From contig NW_017264198.1 of assembly GCF_001619985.1 (NCBI RefSeq), forward strand, positions 930,001-994,000: a stretch of 64,000 bases of DNA. The letters are read 5' to 3'. The position numbers were made by a program, and so were the translations under genes. Below the pieces are notes generated by a model. That model worked only from the letters and a program-made list of their open reading frames with translations. It did not search any database and was not told the DNA's origin. The stretch comes from Xylona heveae TC161 (taxonomy: Eukaryota > Ascomycota > Xylonomycetes > Xylonales > Xylonaceae). Positions 14,346 to 25,043 of the stretch are shown here, piece by piece (position 1 is the stretch's first letter; each line of letters starts with the position of its first letter).

Positions 14346-15718
14346 ATGAGACGTTCGTTTTTTCGACATCAGCTGCTCCTCCTCAGGCTTGGACATTTCC
14401 CAAATCAATGCCAATGGGCCACAGCCAGTCGATATGCGACTTGGCGAAACGTAAACAATCGACGATTATTTCATCAAACAGCTACTACATTCGCAGTTAA
14501 GCCATTTCTTCTAGCAGATATTGGAGAAGGTTTGGATTGGAGTCTATGCTTCATGTTCCGTCCCACTGATGTCTGGCAAACATTAGGAATTCGAGAATGC
14601 GAAGTTATACAATGGTATGTCGAGCCGGAAGCTCGAGTTGAGCAATTCGACAAGATATGCGAAGTGCAGTCGGACAAGGCCTCGGTCGAGGTTAGAGTCT
14701 CTCTACTCCAGGAGTAACTGGGACAATGTTCTGAATTTGGCAGATAACATCTCGGTTTGACGGCGTCATCAAGAAACTCCATTATGAAGCCGGAGAAACA
14801 GCCATAGTTGGGAAGGTAGGAATTACCGGCCCTCGCAATATTTAGTTGCTACCATGAAAAATCATTGTATTTACGATCTCCAGCCGCTCGTTGATATCGA
14901 CATTCAAAGTGAGCTCTCCGCCGAAGACGAGGCGTACACGACTGCGCCGCCGGCGCAAAGCGGAGAACAGTCAGCTCCGCAGCAACAAAACCATATACAA
15001 ACAACGTCTTCTACTCCGCCTCCGCCTCCGTTACCAGAATCTCTCCGTCACAATGGCAAAAACAGGAACAAGGACGGAGACAAGGAAAGGCCAAAGCCAA
15101 CAAGTCAGGCGGCATCCCTTTTGTCACAACCGAGTCCAGCCGAGTCCTCCGCCGGGCAAATCCACAACCATAACCATTCAAATGGAAGCTTGGCTACGCC
15201 CGCCGTCAGGCGAATTGCCAGAGAATTCGACGTCCAAATTGAAGACATCCCGGGCAGCGGCAAAGATGGGAGAGTTCTAAAAGAGGACGTTGAGCGCTTC
15301 GTCGCCAGCCTGGGCGAACAAACAACCGCTACCACCGCTCACGGCCCTGGCACAGAACAGCCCACGCTTGCATCCGCGCATGGTCAGCCGGCAACAGCAG
15401 CTACTGCAGGTTCTTCTCCTAGCCAAGAAGACAGAATTGTCCCACTCACACCTATCCAAGCCCAAATGTTCAAACAAATGACCCGATCACTCTCCATTCC
15501 GCACTTTTTATACACGGACGAGACGGATCTGACAGCACTCAGTGCTCTTCGGAACCGAATCAACCACTCCTCTTACCTACCTTCTTCTTCATCATCTTCT
15601 TCTTCTTCTTCTGAGCACCAAAAACTCTCTTTTCTCCCATTCATAATAAAAGCCGTCTCAATTGCGCTCTCCGAGTTTCCCATAATCAACGCGCGTGTCG
15701 AACTCGATCCTTCTTCCC

Positions 15719-15775
<57 letters not shown>

Positions 15776-16356
15776 CCTCATCCTCCTCCTCAAAACCCCG
15801 CCTCATCTACCGCGCCCAGCACAACATCGGCATCGCCATGGACACTCCCATGGGTCTTCTCGTGCCTAACATCAAGAACGTCTCCTCGCTACGCATCACC
15901 GACATTGCATCCGAACTCTCACGTCTCACCGCGCTCGCCAAAGCCGGGAAACTCTCCACTGCAGATCTGTCCGGTGGCACATTTACCATTTCCAATATCG
16001 GCTCGATTGGCGGCACCGTTGTCGCGCCAATCATTGTCGCGAACGAAGTGGCCATTTTGGGCATTGGACGCGCTAGACCTGTGCCAATTTTTCTCGATGA
16101 CGTTGCTGTTGTCAGTAGTAGTTGTGAAGGTCGTGCTGCTGCTGCTGCTGCTGCTGCTGCTGGCAATGGTTCTGCTTTCAGGAGCCGAAGCAGGAACAAT
16201 AATAATAATAATAATAGCGTAGTGAGAAGGGAAATGGCGTGTTTTTCTTACTCGGCGGATCATAGAGTCGTGGATGGTGCGACAATGGCCCGGATGGCAG
16301 AACGCGTGAGACGTCTGGTCGAGAGGCCGGAGGAGATGCTTGTCTTGCTGAAATAG
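14346..16356 (+). CDS. BCKDH E2: lipoamide acyltransferase (branched-chain ketoacid)
   Basis: Four exons, 14346-14529, 14587-14690, 14744-14815 and 14884-16356, give 610 aa. The enzyme is the core acyltransferase of mitochondrial branched-chain 2-oxoacid dehydrogenase (Val, Leu, Ile breakdown). A basic presequence leads to [13 protein letters not shown]. The lipoyl domain carries the lipoyl Lys at about K92 (QSDKASVE). A Pro/Gln/Ser-rich linker follows, then an E1/E3-binding domain ([20 protein letters not shown]), and the catalytic domain ends with ADHRVVDGA (His about 580). It is longer than the 480-525 aa usual for the family because the catalytic domain carries Ser, Ala and Asn runs encoded by trinucleotide repeats. 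The GIREC start of the lipoyl domain separates it from pyruvate and oxoglutarate E2 proteins. Confidence 0.93.
15586..15614 (+). repeat. TCT/TCA trinucleotide tract (poly-Ser) in BCKDH E2
   Basis: A run of TCT and TCA codons encodes about ten Ser residues within the acyltransferase domain, after [10 protein letters not shown]. It is probably a surface loop, since conserved sequence resumes directly after it ([16 protein letters not shown]). Confidence 0.85.
15719..15794 (+). repeat. TCA/TCC trinucleotide microsatellite (poly-Ser) in BCKDH E2
   Basis: About 17 nearly perfect TCA copies followed by TCC/TCA variants encode a Ser run of more than 25 residues. It splits the conserved ARVELD and [19 protein letters not shown] segments. 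Pure repeats of this kind usually vary in length between strains. Confidence 0.95.
16133..16216 (+). repeat. GCT and AAT microsatellites (poly-Ala, poly-Asn) in BCKDH E2
   Basis: GCT repeats at about 16133-16161 encode poly-Ala, and AAT repeats at about 16196-16216 encode poly-Asn. Both lie in the last insert before the active-site strand with ADHRVVDG. Confidence 0.9.
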
Positions 16357-16850
16357 AATGTGGTAGTGGTGGTGGCACTCCCTACTAACTAACTAAACCG
16401 CATAAATCAAAAATTTACTTTTTCCTTTTATTTGGTTTAGATATTCTTTCAAGTAGGGAAAATGAGGGAGAGATGGAAGGAGGGGAGAGGAGGGAGGGTA
16501 GAGGAGGAGGAAAAGAGAAATTTGGTTGACTTCTATTCAGTTTCATTATCATATTGTTGTTTCGGTATGGCATTGGCATACACTTGCGAGTGAGACGGGA
16601 GATGAAAGGCAGATGTGGAGGGGGGAACCTAGATTCCTCAAAATACATTTCCCTCCTTGTCCTGTCGGATATAATCATATTCATTCATTGGGCTATAAAA
16701 TCTGTATCGTCATAGGCTACTTAACAAACAAATGTCTATCTGTGCAGAGAAAATTAGACTCAAAAAATAAAAAGGAGGAAGAAAAAAAGAGAATAAGAAG
16801 AATATCAAAAAGAGATAATAAGGGAAGGAAAAAAAAAGACATGATAATCA
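16357..16850. other. Convergent 3' spacer between BCKDH E2 and P5C reductase
   Basis: Both flanking genes end here. The sequence is purine-rich on the plus strand (long GAGGAG and AAAGAAA stretches at about 16450-16520 and 16740-16840). No gene was recognised. Confidence 0.5.
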
Positions 16851-18097
16851 TTACTTCTTCCCCGCCAATTCCCTCGTCCGGTCCATACTCGCCATGACGG
16901 CGCCTGCATACGCAGAGCGCACCCCGCTCTGCTCCAGGGCGAGTAAGCCCCTTATCGTATTTCCTCCAGGAGACGCCACCCGCTCCCTCATCAGCGCAGG
17001 GTGGTCTCCCGTGCCGCCCTCTTGCGGGCTGAGCAGCAATTTCACTTGGCCGAGGATACTGTGCGCCAACAAGCGATGGGCGTCTGAGCGCCGCATGCCT
17101 TCGGCGACGCAGCCGTCCAGGATCCCGTCGAGCGCGGGCATGATGAATGCGCCAGTCGTGCCGATCAAGACAGACGCCAAGTCGAATAATGTCGGGTCGA
17201 CGAGGTGCGTGCGGCCAATGCATTGGAAGAGAAAATTTGTGAATGACAGGACTGCTTTTGATTCTGCGGCTTCGTCGACTTTCTGACCTTCTCCCGTTGT
17301 GGAAAACTGAGCAAGGCCAGTAGAAGGAGGAGGGTACACATAATCTTCCAGGACGCTCATCGATTCACGAATCTGCGCGCCCATGTTCGGCATGCCGCGG
17401 GTGATTTTGAGACTGGCTTTTCTTTCATCGCTATATGATATCCTGCGCAACGCTCCTTCTATACCGTAATGCAATGAAAGTTCGTGCATAGTCTGACCCG
17501 ATTGGGAGACGACTTTAGGGCTTTTAAGATCGTATATTGTTTCCATAATGGTGCGAGGTGGGACTCCCGCGAGAATGCTAATGAGAACCTTTCCCTTGAG
17601 CGCGTCCGCGACGCCGCTGGCTTTGAGAACAGTGGGCATGAATTTGGGTTTGCAGCCGAGTAGGATTACGTCGGCGGAGCGAATGGCGGAGAGATTGCCC
17701 TCAGGGCCGTGAAGAACGGTCAGTTTGGACTCATGCGTGGGGTGGAAGAGCGATTGGAGACGCTGTGCGGAGGACAGGGAGGCCGTTGTTGCGATGATTT
17801 CTGTGATTTGAGGCCGTGGTGAAGATGACGAGGATGAAGACGCGGATGAGAAGGAAGTAATGCTGTCAAGGACTCCGGATAGGACGGCGGTACCCATGGC
17901 ACCTAGGGTAGAATGTTAGGTGTTATCCAGAATATTGGATTCGTTTCAACTGTCTTGATTTACTGCAAATATAGAAGAAAGGAAGATGCTCTCTCGGAGG
18001 ATTGAGATGCAGAGGGTTATAGAAGCAACCTACCGCATCCAACGACTGCCAACGTGACTGGCTTGGAAAAGAGCGGCGAGTCTCCTAGTCCCGCCAT
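16851..18097 (-). CDS. PRO3: Pyrroline-5-carboxylate reductase
   Basis: Two exons, 18097-18034 and 17902-16851, give 371 aa. It makes proline from P5C with NAD(P)H, the last step of proline synthesis. Splicing completes the Rossmann motif VVGCG + AMGTAV. VILLGCKPKFMPTVL, SILAGVPPRTI and TRGMPNMGAQIRES are family hallmarks. The C-terminal dimerisation domain holds the signature VASPGGNTIRGL preceded by MRERVAS. It is longer than bacterial ProC (about 270 aa) because of a Ser-rich insert at about residues 35-50 and a loop near residues 190-215, both common in fungi. The start MAGLGDSPLFSKPV is the only in-frame ATG in exon 1. Confidence 0.95.
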
Positions 18098-19427
18098 TGT
18101 GCTATCAGAATAAAATACGATATCCCCTTGACGTTCTTGGCTTCTTGGGTATTTCTGGGATTCAAGACGCAAGGTGTGCCTTCCTTCGAACGCTTATCTA
18201 CTGTACTGTTAAATATGTCAATCAATGCTGCTTATCAATGCGAGCAAAAGTGCACGGAACATACTCGATTTAATGTATAAAACCCAAGGCTATATACCGT
18301 CAGAATGTGAAAGGCTCAATTAAGAAACTTGCGCTCCTTCTCGCTGTATGACTTGCTTGGTATGGATGTATGGAAAAAGGAGAAGAGAAATGGTAGAAGA
18401 CCGCGGGGTAGTGTACTCTTAAACCCATGTGTTTATAGGTCGGAGATCTCTCCGCATTGTACTCACCGCCTTCGGCACCTTCGCTTGCGTTCCCGATCAA
18501 CAACGGGACCCAAAGGTGGGGAGGGCGGGTGTCGCTCCCGAAAATCATAGCCATATGAACAGTCATTTGAATACTCCGGTTACACATTCGCTGTAAAAAA
18601 AAAATAAATATAAATATAAAATGGCCGCGTGTCGTGTGAAGTTGTTTGAACAAATTTGACTTATAAAGATCCCGGTTTAATACCTATTGTATTGGAGCTT
18701 ACTAATTTTTTTTTTTGGTGTAACTCAATTCCCGGAATCAAGGAAGGAATAAACAATATTTACATTAATTTGGAAAATTGCATATAATATCACCATGAGA
18801 TACGAACCACGCTCACCAATACCAGTGAGTCAGTGAATCAAAGCTATTGTTTTGAGATTATTTCAAGATAAAGACACAACAGGATTCCAAAGAAACTTAT
18901 TCAACAAAATTTCTCTTTGACGATTCCACTCTTACCTAGTCTTTCTAAACTCCCCAAAACCATTGTAACTAGGCAGAATATATGCAAAAATGACCGCTTG
19001 GAAAATAACAGTAATCATAAGTATATGGAGGATGTAGATCCAACCAAGAAAAAAAGAAATCAAAGGTCTAAAAATTGACTTGAAAACGCCAGAGATGTTC
19101 ACCTTTCGTAGCCAAGCAGAAGAATGTTGAAAAGAGCGCTGACGCGAGACATAAAATGATAACAAAGATATACGCGATGATAAAAAGAAATGACTCAAGT
19201 CTATCCTGGTAGGCAACGATTGTGGCAGCGAAAGGAGGCATGGAGGGAGGCGCGAGGAAAGTCTGTAAGATTTGCATCGAGATGACAAATGTCTAACAGA
19301 GGTAAAAATTGCCCATGAAAATGAAATAATGGGTTGAACAATTTGTCGCTGCCATGGGGTATCATGTTGCTATGTGCTATAAGACTGCCTGCCATCCAGT
19401 GCTGATCAAGTGCTGAGCAAGGAGTCA
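18098..19427. other. 1.3 kb spacer with a weak membrane-protein-like ORF
   Basis: The region upstream of PRO3. Poly-T and A+T-rich stretches occur at about 18595-18620 and 18700-18720. Minus-strand frames at 19277-19068 and 19288-18932 encode hydrophobic stretches (such as FLFIIAYIFVIILCLASALF and ISFFLGWIYILHILMITVIF) that are not in one frame. No good intron joins them, so I do not call a gene. Confidence 0.4.
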
Positions 19428-20259
19428 TTATGACGTGGGCTGAGAGTCCTCGACGAGCACCTTGGTTACGGCATCGACGGCGAGGCGGCTGACCTCCTTG
19501 ATATCGTTATGCTCAACATCCACAACCAGGACGTCGAGGTTCTGTTCTTGGTTTCCAGGCTCCTCAAGGTCGTGAAACTGGCTATGAACCATGGCACTCT
19601 TCATGTAGTGACCAGCGCGAGCGGTGACACGCTGCAGCAGAACCTCTTCCGAGGCTCTCAGATACAAAAAGTGGACGAGCACAGCATGATCAGCATAAGC
19701 AGCAGCACGAATGACGTCGCGGTATTTGCGTTTCAGGGCGGAGCAGGTGACCACAACACCGGGGGCGCCAGCGGTGAGCCGGCTCATGGCGGTGTCGCGC
19801 AGCAAAATGAGCCAGTCCCAGCGGTCCGCATCGGTCAGGGGAATTGAGTGAGCCATCTTCTCAACGGATGCGGGAGTGTGATACTAGTAGATGATACGTT
19901 AGCCATTGTGTCTCTTGCTACTGGATGAGCTAGCAGAAAGTGTAGCGTTTCTTTCAATTGACACGAGCAATGGGGTGCAAGTAAGCCAGAAAAAAACAAT
20001 GGGTTCAAAATGGGCCAAAAACACTTACATCGTCTCCCTCGATATAGGGCAAAGAAAGGTTGGAGGCGAGAGTCTGAGCAACAGTACTCTTGCCACAACC
20101 AGCAGGGCCAGTGACGATGAAAATGTGACGATGATGGGCCTGGATGGTGCCAATGGTCTGCAGCACAGGCTGCAACGACGAGTGAGCTTTATTCACCTTG
20201 GCCGTGGCTGCGGCGGCCGTCTGGCGGGGATTGTAGTCGTCGTATGCCATGAGAGTCAT
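19428..20259 (-). CDS. Gluconokinase
   Basis: Two exons, 20259-20029 and 19883-19428, give 228 aa; the intron is 145 nt. The enzyme phosphorylates gluconate to 6-phosphogluconate, feeding the pentose phosphate pathway. The P-loop is VTGPAGCGKSTVAQTL, followed by LPYIEGDD. The exon junction restores EGDDYHTPASVEKMAHSIPL, the substrate-binding region, followed by TDADRWDWL. VVVTCSALKRKYRDVIR and FLYLRASEEVLLQRVTARAGHYMKSAM are typical of the GntK/IdnK family. The N-terminal 45 residues are extra relative to bacterial enzymes. The ATG at 20250 (MAYDD) is an equally good start. Confidence 0.93.
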
Positions 20260-22990
20260 TCTGATCAAGTGAAGAGAGAGGGGGGACGGTTGAATGAGGA
20301 TGATTGACAAGACAAGTCGACTCGACTCGACTGGAGAGTGTGGGGAAGTTTAAATGCGTTAAGTTGATCCAACTGCGCGGTGACGAGAGGAATGGAGAAA
20401 ACGAGATGGGGGACAGAAAGGCAAGAGACGAGAGAGTAGCGACGGGATGATGTATTAGTGGAGCCAGAAAGAAAGGGACTTGGACAAAAGATGAATAGGT
20501 TCAGTCGTAGCGTTGGGTGCTAATGACCCTTTTAATATAGACACACTTATGCACACGCACACACTCGTACAAATGTTGACATACAGAGCTAATGGACATC
20601 TCATACATATATAGACACACAGGAAATGACAGAACACACACGTCAAGGAATATCAGGGGCAGAGACAAAAGCAATGAAACGGAAAAGGGACAGGATCTTT
20701 GGGGAAGCCCAGACATGGCTCGGGGAGTCGTCTGGATTCAACGATGACGACGGTGGGGCAGCGCACACACCAGCGAAAAATTATTGGATCGAAGGGCGGC
20801 AGAAGAAAACCAAACGTTGGGCTGTATCATTACTCGGCCCGGAGCTGAGTGTGAGAGACGACAGAAAGAGTAGAGAGAGAAAATAATTTAGCCTTGAAAA
20901 GGTTAATGTCGAAGCAACTGGGAAGCGGTCAGCGGAAAGCAATGGAATCGATCCAAGTCCGGCCCAGCGATGGAGCAAAGGAGAATCCTCGGAAATGGCT
21001 CATTCGAGTTAATCCGATTGCCGTGGCGTCAACTTCAACCCCACACTAAGAATCAGCCCGGGGTTTGCATAGTCCACTCCAGGTAAGGCTCGAACCGAAA
21101 GAGGAATCGACTAGAAATGCCTAGGAGACTGGCATTTGCACTGAAGTAATGGACTTTGCTGCATGTCAGATATGCAAGCAGCAAGTGAGAAGAAACCCAA
21201 AAAATTGGAGCAAGAGGAAACGAATAATGAATTGCTAGCATTTCATTCGAAAGAAAAAACAGGGAGAGGGGACACCCTTGTGAGCTGATGAAGAAAGTTC
21301 AAAAGAGGAAAGAGAGCATACCGGTGTGTTACGTTAGCGAAGGAGATGAAGATGATGAAAAATGTCCGGCCCAAAGAAAGACGTAACGGAGGAAGGAGCG
21401 ACCTTGGACCTTCAATTGTGCGTACTCTATTGGCTCAATGCGGTGGGATGAACGTGGGGGTCTTAGTAGTAAAGACACCGGGTGCATCAGTTGAGTGGGT
21501 CTCCCAAAGGGGAATCCATCGGCCCCCACGTCGCGTTCCTCGTATAGCGACGCTCACTGAATTACTTTATGTACATCAGGTGAGATACATATAACACTCC
21601 GTACATTGCATAATGTCGTCAACTTTTGAATGATAAGATTCAAGTGGAAGCACAAAAGATGCAAACCAATGAATCTTACAATGACATACAGGAGTCAGCC
21701 CGGTGCTGCCAACGTGTCCATCATCCTCATCCCTCATCCCTCTCGTCACGTTGCTGTCGAAAGTATGATCAGTCACATTAGCCCTGCATCGTGGCAGTCT
21801 CGTGCTCATTTGCATCGTCAACATGATGATGATTCTTACGAGATGACTACTACAATGGCCTTGAACATAATGCATGCATGCATAAGAGGGGGCAAATAAG
21901 AAGAACGAGAGGGGATGAGGGGCAAAGATGTTGTCCGTGTAACCCCTTGCAAGGCAACAGAAAGGCAAGCCAAGGTAGTCGACCATTGGACATGCACGTC
22001 GCTGAATAGAGGATGAGAAAATTTCGAGACCAATAATGCACCAGTTATATATGGATAACAAGAAAAGTTAAAACATCAAAAGCATGATTGCAGTTGGCGA
22101 GAGGAGCCACGGTAAAAATAAATCACGGAAAGTCTGATAACGATATTAATGGGCAGTTCACTTGCTATTTATTGGGATAGCCGCGTGAAGCCAGGCGTGG
22201 GGGGGCTCGATCTCGGCCACCGCTGACCCTGTTCGTCCAAGAGTCAGGCTCAGCCCCCGGGAAGGCGGAGAATGGCATTCTCCTGTGGCCAAGAAATACG
22301 TTCCCCAACGCTTTGACGTGAAACTTTACGTAGATCTGACAGATTCGGCGTCAAGAAGCGAAGACCACCAACAAGTGCCGAATACCAGAAGCTTCGACGA
22401 TAGACTGACCAAAATAGTCTTGCTCAACGCTAAGACTACAGAGAAAAATGCGGGTAGTGAAGCACAACGTGGTCATGATCATCATCATATTCAGCCATAA
22501 TCTGGGGTGCAGCAATACGGGGCATTCCGTGTCACCTGGTTCCTTGATCCATTTCAGGAACACCAACCGTCAGCGCAAGTAGAGGTACAAGGATTTCACA
22601 GGCAATTCTTGTTGTCGTGGGAGGTATCACTCTCTTTTCTGTAAACCCACTGTTGTCTGAACGATTCTGGGATGTTCAACCTAAGGTTTTTACGCTGGCC
22701 TCGGTACTTTTGATCATGAAACCAAATGCTGACTCACAGCTTATGTCATCTTCCGACTCGCCGTGTCCCCCGACCTCCGCGTAACCAAAGGGAAGCTAAG
22801 GGTAGGTGACAGCTACTGCACGTTTACCACTGCTGCAGCGGCTCGGTGGTTCCTCTACTATCGATATTGATACTTCAATTGATATTGATATCGATTCGGT
22901 GCCAAATATCGAGAGCACCGGCGCTGCTTCTTTCGCGCTTCCCCCACCTACTCATTGAATATCAGCGTTGACTGTTAACCGGCGCCCATC
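20260..22990. other. 2.7 kb intergenic region between gluconokinase and VPS26
   Basis: The genes on each side are transcribed outward. The longest plus-strand ORFs (for example 20626-20886) and the minus-strand ORF 21576-22061 show no family features or splice support. It holds a GC-rich inverted repeat at 22201-22258 and an ATCGATATTGAT-rich stretch at about 22860-22900 close to VPS26. A lineage-specific gene or non-coding RNA cannot be excluded. Confidence 0.45.
22201..22258 (+). repeat. GC-rich two-part inverted repeat
   Basis: GGGGGCT (22201-22207) pairs with AGCCCCC (22252-22258). Inside it, CTGACCCT (22223-22230) pairs with AGAGTCAG (22240-22247) with one mismatch. It lies about 730 bp upstream of the VPS26 start. 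It could form a hairpin in DNA or RNA; no known RNA family was recognised. Confidence 0.4.
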
Positions 22991-24260
22991 ATGTCGTTCT
23001 TATTCTCCACTCCTGTCGATATCGACATTGTCCTCGAGGACTCCGATGAGCGGTCCATGGTCGATGTAAAGCTTGATAAGAACCGCCGCGAGAAAGCACC
23101 ATTGTATCTAGATGGCGAGTCTGTCAAGGGTGCCGTCACTATCCGGCCCAAGGACGGCAAGCGTCTCGAGCATACCGGTATTAAGGTGCAATTCATTGGA
23201 ACAATAGGTAGGTGCCTAGCCGTACTATTTTTTTTTCCCGCATATTCCTTATATTCGGCATGCGTAGTACCCACTAGATGGCAGGGCTTAGTAGCTAACG
23301 TGCTGTAGAAATGTTCTATGACCGTGGAAATCACTACGAATTTCTCTCCCTGGGCCAAGAATTGGCTGCTCCCGGAGAGCTCCAACATCCACAGACTTTT
23401 GACTTTAACTTTAAAAATGTCGAGAAGCAATACGAGTCATATAATGGCATCAATGTCAAACTGCGGTACTTTATCCGCGTAACGGTATCGCGCCGCATGG
23501 CCGACGTCATTCGCGAAAAGGACATTTGGGTGTACTCATACAGCATCCCGCCCGAAAACAACACCTCGATAAAAATGGACGTTGGTATCGAGGACTGTCT
23601 GCATATTGAGTTTGAATATTCAAAGTCCAAGTATCACCTCAAGGACGTTATCGTAGGACGAATCTATTTCCTCCTCGTGCGCCTCAAGATTAAGCATATG
23701 GAGCTGTCGATTATACGACGGGAAACGACGGGTGTTGCACCAAATCAGTACAACGAGAGCGAAACACTGGTCAGATTCGAGGTAACGTGTCTAAAACTCC
23801 ATCTAAAAATTATATAAAAAGAATTGCTAGTTAGCTAACCTTTGGTAGATTATGGATGGATCCCCATCACGAGGTATGCTTTGACTCGCCCCATTTCTCC
23901 AGAAGCCCGGTTCTATAATTCTCATACTAACACTTGTGCAGGCGAGACAATCCCGATCCGTCTCTTCCTCGGCGGCTTCGACTTGACTCCAACCTTCCGT
24001 GAGGTCAACAAGAAATACTCGACGCGGTATTACCTGAGTCTCGTGCTCATTGATGAGGGTATGTTGCCTCTTTTTGTTGCCAACTTTTTGTGTCTCGAGA
24101 AATCATTGATAGCTCTCGTTTCATTCACATACAATTATGCTAATATCACCACGCCGCAGATGCTCGGAGATACTTTAAGCAGTCCGAGATTGTACTCTAC
24201 CGACAACCCCCAGAGTTTCTAGCCGCCCCGCAACAGACGCCATTCATTGGACCTGCATAA
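22991..24260 (+). CDS. VPS26: Retromer subunit Vps26 (Pep8)
   Basis: Five exons, 22991-23207, 23309-23781, 23849-23873, 23942-24058 and 24160-24260, give 310 aa. Exon 3 is only 25 nt. Vps26 is the arrestin-fold subunit of the cargo-selection trimer (Vps26-Vps29-Vps35) that returns receptors from endosomes to the Golgi. Hallmarks are the N-terminal MSFLFSTPVDIDIVLED, LEHTGIKVQFIGTIEMFYDR, HYEFLSLGQELAAPGEL and NGINVKLRYFIRVT. CLHIEFEYSKSKYHLKDVI, GETIPIRLFLGGFDLTPT and YSTRYYLSLVLIDEDARRYF follow. Each splice junction joins conserved sequence. The C-terminus ends soon after RQPPEF, a little shorter than animal Vps26. Confidence 0.97.
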
Positions 24261-25043
24261 GAGCCAGCTTCGACTTCACGAACCATCCTTATTTTACGGC
24301 AGCTGCAAATCAGTTCCAGCTACGATGCACCAACGCCGCTTATACCACTGCGCTCTCAATCCCCTCTATGCGCTTCCGCAATATAGAAACACTCCCGCCT
24401 ACAGTCTCAAATCCACCCGTCATGCCTCTCCAGCTAAGAACGAAAGATAACGATTGCCTCCTCCACATCATCCTTGTCCTCGCATCTCGCGCCCTCAAGG
24501 TCCACCACACCATCCATCTCACTACTTCATCTACCTCGGCACCCTCCTATATTCATTCACCTTCTCTACTTTTATCACGTCATTGAACCTACTCCAGGCC
24601 TACAATTGTACCTATCCGACATGGAATTCCAGCGAACGTGTTCAAGTTTACCCTCGGTTCTTCATCCTTATACAGTATCAATGCAATTTTCTTCTCAAAA
24701 CATTTTGGAATGTCATGTCATTTTACTTTTATTCTTCTCTTGAACCATTCTTTCTCCTCGTTTCGAAGACGGGGAAAAAGTCCCCTAAATCTTGAAAATC
24801 TTTAAATGTTCAAATGCAAATGCAAATGCCCAGCGTAACGTGAAGACGGTCTTAATGAAAATGAAACAAAGGAGAAAATATGCATGAAGACGAAATTATA
24901 TGCATGTAGCAGCATATGCCCATATTACTCCTTTTCTTTAGGGGAAAAAGAAGGATATTAGAAATTGAGTCAGGTAAAAGAAAAGAGGGGGGAGAGAACA
25001 GATGGCTAGTGAATCGAAAACGACAAAAACATAAATACTACCA
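24261..25043. other. Convergent 3' spacer between VPS26 and RAD51
   Basis: The two genes end toward each other. Overlapping plus-strand ORFs at 24368-24795 are pyrimidine-rich frames with no conserved features and probably cover the VPS26 3' UTR. No RNA gene was recognised. Confidence 0.5.

Noticed and set aside
20260-22990. Possible transposon or tRNA gene in the 2.7 kb spacer
   Set aside because: No terminal repeats, transposase-like frame or tRNA arm motifs were recognised by eye.
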